Assembly (NCBI RefSeq): GCF_029867415.1
Contig: NC_081186.1
Coordinates: 102,646,753-102,710,752, forward strand
Reading direction: 5' to 3'
Length of the DNA: 64,000 nucleotides
From: Vicia villosa
Taxonomy: Eukaryota > Streptophyta > Magnoliopsida > Fabales > Fabaceae
In this document: positions 59,230-64,000 of the stretch, one piece after another
Position numbering within the stretch: the stretch's first letter is position 1
How the letters are laid out: each line of letters begins with the position of its first letter
Translations under genes and position numbers: made by a program
Notes under the pieces: model-generated
Told to the model about the DNA's origin: nothing
The model's input: only the letters and a program-made list of their open reading frames with translations
The model's database searches: none

Positions 59230-61440
59230 TCATGCACAAGCATTTCATGAGGAATTCTCGAATGAAAGTTGAACTAAATGAAAATAGTGCCACAATAACT
59301 TTCGATAGCAATGTCCTTACCACTTTTTTATTCGTCAAAGTATCATATATCTTTTACCAATTTATTAATACTTGTTGTTGCTTTCTAGGTCACAAATTCC
59401 TTCTTCATTGCCACAAATTCAATGAATTTGAAGTTGTCACCCATCATATGCCTTAAGCTTCCACAAATGAGATCCCGTACTCTCTTCATAGGGCCAAGAT
59501 ATATATCCTGCAAACTCAACAAGATACACTAGGTACCCAATCTTTATTGGGTCATTGAGGGTAAGTGACACCTTGGTTGCGTTTAGGAAACCATTGATAG
59601 ACGCCAGTAGGAACTTAAAACCTCCTAATCTTTCATTTAGCAATGGTGTGACCTTTCACACAAGAATAATGACAAGTCAAATTTTGATGAGATGAGCTTT
59701 TTTCCATTTGATTTATTTTCTAAAAACTTAGACCTTTATAGGGATAATGAGAAAGCATTTTGTATTTTGAGGTATCAATATCAAAAGTTACCTTAGGTTC
59801 TAGAGCCTTGCTTAGGTTGACAGTTAGAGATTTAATCTCCCTTTTCCAAATGTGACAAGTCTCACACCCAAAATCAAACCAAGAGGATTTCATTCTCAAC
59901 TTGTAATTTTTTATCGCTAACATATATTGCTTTAGAGATTCCATATGTTTTGCGGTTTCTACAACTTTAGCTTCAAAATATGAAAAGATCTTTTTGTTTT
60001 AAGCTAAAGTTTTGAAAGCCTCTACCACTTCTCTACGTAGATTTTCAAAAGCATCTAAAAAATTGGAATGAGATAATCTATCAAAATGTTCTTATTTAGA
60101 ATGACTCACATTCATTTTCTTACTTTCATGATAATGATCCGAGAGAAAAACTTCATCATATTTTGATGATTTGACATCTTTTTTCTTCTTTTCATTATAA
60201 TGAGGCAATAGGCAAACCTCATTGTATTTTGATGAGTTAACTTCTATTTTCTTCCTTTCATTATAATAGGTCGAGAGACAAACGATTGCCGACTTTTCCT
60301 TATCACTTGGGTATTCATCTCTTGAGAAATCGATATCATTTCCCTAAGCCACAAACTCTCCTAGGCTGGCTAGTATTTTTGCATTGACCCTTATCATTAT
60401 ATTTATCAAGGAGTGGACATTCCGGCTTGTAATGGCTAGCTTTGCCACAATTGTAACATAAACGTCTTGATTTTCCTTTCTTGTAATAATCATCCTTTGA
60501 AGATGTAGTTTGTCTTCTAAATTTGCTGATGTTTTTGACATAATTCTTTCCCCATATATCTCGATGTACTTATTGTATTTTTCACAAAAAGTATAATTTA
60601 TTCATCATCCAAATTCTCATTGTCACTTGTTTCACAACCACTTTGCTCATTTGTTCAGGACCTGGAACAAGAAGTCTTTAGAGAAATAGACTTATTTTAT
60701 ACCTCTTTATCCTTGCCTTTCTCTTTTTTGAGTTTTTTCTCATGTTTCTTTAAGCAAGTGAGTTCTTGCTCAAGTTCTTCAAGCTTACTAAACAATGTAG
60801 TGAGATTTAGTCGTGTAAGATCATTAGCTTCATTGATCACGGTGACCATTGGTTGTCAATCCCTAGTAAGACACCTCAAAACTTAATTAGTAGCAATTTT
60901 ATGGGAAATCAGTTTAACAAAGTGCATTTAAACAATTTATGAGATGAGTGAACCTCTTTTGCATTTCGAAAATGGTTTCACTGTGCATCATGCGAAAGAG
61001 TTCAAACTCTTGATTTATTGTATTAATTCTAGCTAGTTTGACTTCATTAATTCCCTCATGGGCAACTTGCAATGCCTCCCGTATAGCTTTAGCGGTTTCA
61101 CGATGGGAAACACAATAATATTCATCAACAACAAGAGCGGATATGAATATATTTTTTTGCTTTCCTATCGTAACCCCACTTTTTCTTTTCATCATCATTC
61201 CATCGTGCTTATGGTTTAGGCATGACAACAACATTAGCATCGATCACGGTAATTGGAGTTGAACCATTGATAATGGTTTCCCAAACACCTTTATCTTATG
61301 AATTGATGTGAATGTGCATACAATCTTTCCGATAACCATAAATTTCACAGGTGAAAATAGGTGCTCTACTATACACCCTTTTTGGTTCGATAACCATTAT
61401 CTGATAAGTGTTTTTAAAGCACAAAATGAACCATAGCTCG
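59230..61440 (-). pseudogene. SIRE/Maximus-like copia relic: gag and protease
   Basis: Minus strand, right to left. FELFRMMHSETIFEMQKRFTHLINCLNALC near 61010-60915 (gag core), a Lys/Glu-rich segment (KLEELEQELTCLKKHEKK) near 60800-60730, the zinc knuckle CYNCGKASHYKPEC near 60455-60410, a Cys-pair region near 59870-59840, and GSLRHMMGDNFKFIEF near 59470-59430 (protease-proximal motif, usual GCSRHMTGD). Integrase, reverse transcriptase and RNase H are absent. Numerous stops. Gag packages element RNA; this copy is inactive. Confidence 0.82.
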
Positions 61441-61449
61441 TGATACCAC
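61436..61449 (-). other. Primer-binding site (initiator tRNA-Met type)
   Basis: On the minus strand AGTGGTATCACGAGC, directly after the LTR end TCTAACA. It resembles the TGGTATCAGAGC PBS of plant copia elements with one insertion. Confidence 0.7.
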
Positions 61450-61667
61450 TTGTTAGACGACAAAAATTTATCTAGAGGGGCTGAATAGATTCCCGAGTTA
61501 AAATTACCCTTTTAAAAATGTATTTGAAAATCGCAAAAACTATTTCAAAAGGAATATTTGGCCTAGAACAAAATAAGTCGTCTAAACCGAAGCGATTATT
61601 GGAAACTCGAATATATGCACAATCATAAGAAATGAAAGAAAATGATAAGGAATTGATACACATGTTG

Positions 61668-63426
61668 GAACGGTAAAGCGGCAAGCAACAAAAGTTTTGG
61701 AAGTATTTATCCGGGAAATTATTGTGTCCACATAGATTAGTGCTACTGAATTTCCATTCGACAAATTCTTAGTTATGAGTTTGGACTAAATGGGTTTTAA
61801 GTAAAAACGGAAAATATAACATATGAACATAAAATAAATACATTCTTTGGAAAGAAATAACTTATCAGGCATGTAAATACACTTACTCGTCACAAACTTA
61901 AACCTATAACTCTGTTGCACTCAACTTACAATACTCGTCAGAATCACCACATATCTCTCACATCAATGTCCATTTCTGCAACACCGACAAGAGTTCAACC
62001 ATATTGCTCTTTCGATGATGTCTCAACCAATCGAACAACACAGAGGCATTAAACTTAGATATTATGTGGATGTTAACCCCAATCCTATCTCTAGAATCTA
62101 AAGCTAACATATATCCCCCTAATCAAGACTTGCGATGTCTATTTCTACAACAACACAAATCCAAAGCATTTAAGCAAAAAGATCTAGGAAACACCGACAA
62201 AGATTTGTAAAGCAAACTTTATACAATAATAGGGTAATAAATATACATAGGTTTAGAGTAAACTTACAAACAAACCCAACAAAAAGGAAACACACAACGA
62301 GGATAAGAGATAAACCAAACATCTCACAGGTTGTCAGCTCCGATTGATGAGCAATCCACCTCCGATCATCCAAATGCACAATCCCATGTTGTTTTCAAGC
62401 TCTCTCTACCAAAAAAATGATGGTTGATGAGTTGGGGTTTCATAATACCCAAAACATAACCTAAAAAAATTTCTTTTTCCCTTATTTATATACTTTGAAA
62501 CTCACAGAGCACGCGCCGTGCACTATGAGGGTGCATCACGTGGCCTGGGCTGTCAACAAAAAAACAACTTTAGTGAAAATGCCATAACTTGAGAACTGTA
62601 ACTCCGATTTGCGCCCGGTTCGAAGCGTTGGAAAGCTTATTCAATTTCCTATCTAAAAATTAATAAATATCAACCAAATTGATGATTTATCATTATTCTA
62701 TTTTGATCCTTATTCATTGACAAGTTGCTCAAAATCGCGCGTTTGAAGCCGTGTCTTTGACACTGTTGTGAATTCAATGCCAAGAACAAAGTATAATGCA
62801 AATAAAGAATAAAGGATAAGGAAGAAGAAGAACACAAGAATTGGTTATAACTGCTATTCTTTTACTTTCTCTTAGAAAACAAGATTACAAGTTTACAAGA
62901 ATAACAAATAACCTCTCTCACCCTAAATTAGGATTTGCTGTGTTGCAATGATGAGAGACTAGTATGCTATTTATAATAAAACCGAACATACTAACTAATG
63001 GGTTTTTTCCACAAGGCCCATTACACAAGTCAACTTAATAAACAAGCTAACTTAACAAATTAGGGTTTAAACACTAAACCTAATTTAACATGCTAACAAC
63101 CCTAGCATCTTCGACACAAGCATGTGAACAACCTTCAACTTCATGCTTAATCCTGTCGAACCAAGAAGCCACTCTTTGACCATACTAGAGTTCGATCCAA
63201 TATCTCACAGACACTTTATTGCTCATGCTCCAAATACGCAAAAATACCAACAAAAAGACACAAAAACTATCAAACGGTATAAAAGTATTTGAAAATACAA
63301 CTATTCATAAATTATATGAATTTACATACAAAACGGAAAATTATTCAAACGATATTAACAAAAAGTATCGATAAGTGCAATAAATTATATACACAAAATA
63401 ACGATATTTTTGCACTTACCAACACA
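61668..63426 (-). mobile_element. Solo LTR (61673-63421) inside the SIRE-like LTR
   Basis: Minus strand begins TGGTAAGTGC and ends TTCCAACA. Exact 5-bp target duplications ACACA at 61668-61672 and 63422-63426. Homologous to the solo LTR at 45833-47022 in opposite orientation, sharing AATCGGAGTTA- and GTTGCTTGCCGC/TTGCTTACCGC-like blocks. It carries a further insertion, which accounts for its greater length. Confidence 0.9.
62759..63214 (-). mobile_element. Solo LTR (62764-63209) nested in the solo LTR
   Basis: Minus strand TGTGAGATATTGG...TTCACAACA, 446 bp, with exact 5-bp duplications GACAC (62759-62763, 63210-63214). A minus-strand TATA box (TATAAATA, 62969-62976) supports the orientation. 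Copia-like LTR; no internal region remains. Confidence 0.9.
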
Positions 63427-64000
63427 CAATTTTCAATCAATCGTTTCAATAGGCTTACTAGGGTAATCTAATTCCAATGAAAATAATAAGAAAAATGAAA
63501 AGTGAAAAATTATCTTCCGAGTTTTTTGATATCAAAATCCTTTTACAATCAAATAGATTGTAAGACAATCAACAAAACAATATAGCTTTTAACAATCAAG
63601 GGAAAATCACTATGAATCAATCACTCAATCAATGTATTAAAAAATTTACTAATGAAAATTTAAATGTAAGAGATAGAGAGAAAGATGACACGAGGAGTTG
63701 TTTATCAATGTATCAATATTACTATGAAAAAAAAATTGTTTACAAGAGAAATGAAGCAATCCAATCTTATAAACCATATGTTTGATGTTGATCCTTGCAC
63801 TTCTCTTCCCTTGATCTATGTTTGATCAAGTCACCCAACAATATCAATTGATCCACCGTCTCGTGCCACTCCTTTGTAAGAAACCACTGTTCTTCAAAGC
63901 TTTCACTTGGTCAAATCTAAATTGCAAATTATTTTCACCCAAGATTACCAATTGATTCACTGTCTCACACTACTGCTTTGCAAGAGTCTCCGGTTCTTCA

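Larger units (their letters stand above)
61451..64000 (-). repeat. SIRE/Maximus-like LTR, 5' LTR, split by nested insertions
   Basis: Pieces 61451-61667 and 63427-64000 are colinear with the 3' LTR at 57105. The gap between them is a solo LTR. The LTR continues past the window edge. Confidence 0.8.

Noticed and set aside
59437..59643. 68-residue minus-strand frame as an independent protein
   Set aside because: The neighbouring frame carries the protease-proximal motif of the SIRE-like element, so this is an out-of-frame shadow.

Overview
This is a repeat-dominated, AT-rich plant nuclear window. Three host genes sit in a sea of decayed and nested transposable elements. The intron-containing genes, plant-only families (INDETERMINATE-DOMAIN zinc finger, plant mobile domain), many LTR retrotransposons, hAT and Mutator-type MITEs, Helitron-like termini and long (TA)n and (ATT)n microsatellites all indicate an angiosperm. 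The repeat style (SIRE/Maximus-like copia gag, the retroelement ORF at 3.1-4.1 kb, long ATT microsatellites) suggests a legume of the pea, chickpea or Medicago group. That is inference; the species cannot be fixed from sequence alone.

Host genes. (1) An IDD C2H2 zinc-finger transcription factor, three exons, 552 aa, + strand, 13411-15590, closest in my recollection to Arabidopsis IDD7. (2) A tiny Ala/Gly-rich protein of 66 aa on the - strand (37686-37886), with an inferred 5' untranslated exon about 1.85 kb upstream. (3) Mediator subunit MED9, five exons, 196 aa, + strand, 42144-44151. IDD7 and MED9 homologues are, from memory, close neighbours on Arabidopsis chromosome 1, so the window may be a stretched-out conserved gene block. 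Fragments of other plant coding sequence are present too: a DREB2-like N-terminus (31.05 kb), a GRF zinc-finger gene (48.6-48.95 kb) and a plant-mobile-domain gene (54.05-55.4 kb). All are broken.

Repeat layout. 0-5.6 kb: a complete but non-autonomous LTR element (393-5387) inside a copia integrase. 5.6-10.9 kb: LTR fragments and two LINE relics in opposite orientation. 10.9-16.4 kb: the IDD gene and flanks. 16.4-23.2 kb: hAT MITE, old LTR sequence enclosing a GC-richer, organelle-like island (about 17.95-18.98 kb), a small MITE, a Helitron-ended satellite array and a LINE relic. 23.3-31 kb: two copia relics in opposite orientation with long microsatellites. 33.3-36.75 kb: hAT MITE, Mutator-type MITE, LINE relic and a second Helitron-ended array of the same ~183-bp satellite. 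36.7-44.2 kb: the small gene, a SINE and MED9. 45-50.4 kb: a MULE relic split by a solo LTR, then a hAT element. 51-53.9 kb: copia and gypsy relics and two MITEs. 54-55.8 kb: plant-mobile-domain relic split by a hAT MITE, followed by an array of palindromes. 57.1 kb to the end: a SIRE-like copia relic whose upstream LTR carries a solo LTR that itself carries a solo LTR, each with an exact 5-bp target duplication.

No CRISPR array, rRNA gene or functional tRNA gene was seen. I found no convincing new biochemical system. The most unusual signals are the two Helitron-terminated ~183-bp satellite arrays and the organelle-like island between diverged LTR copies.
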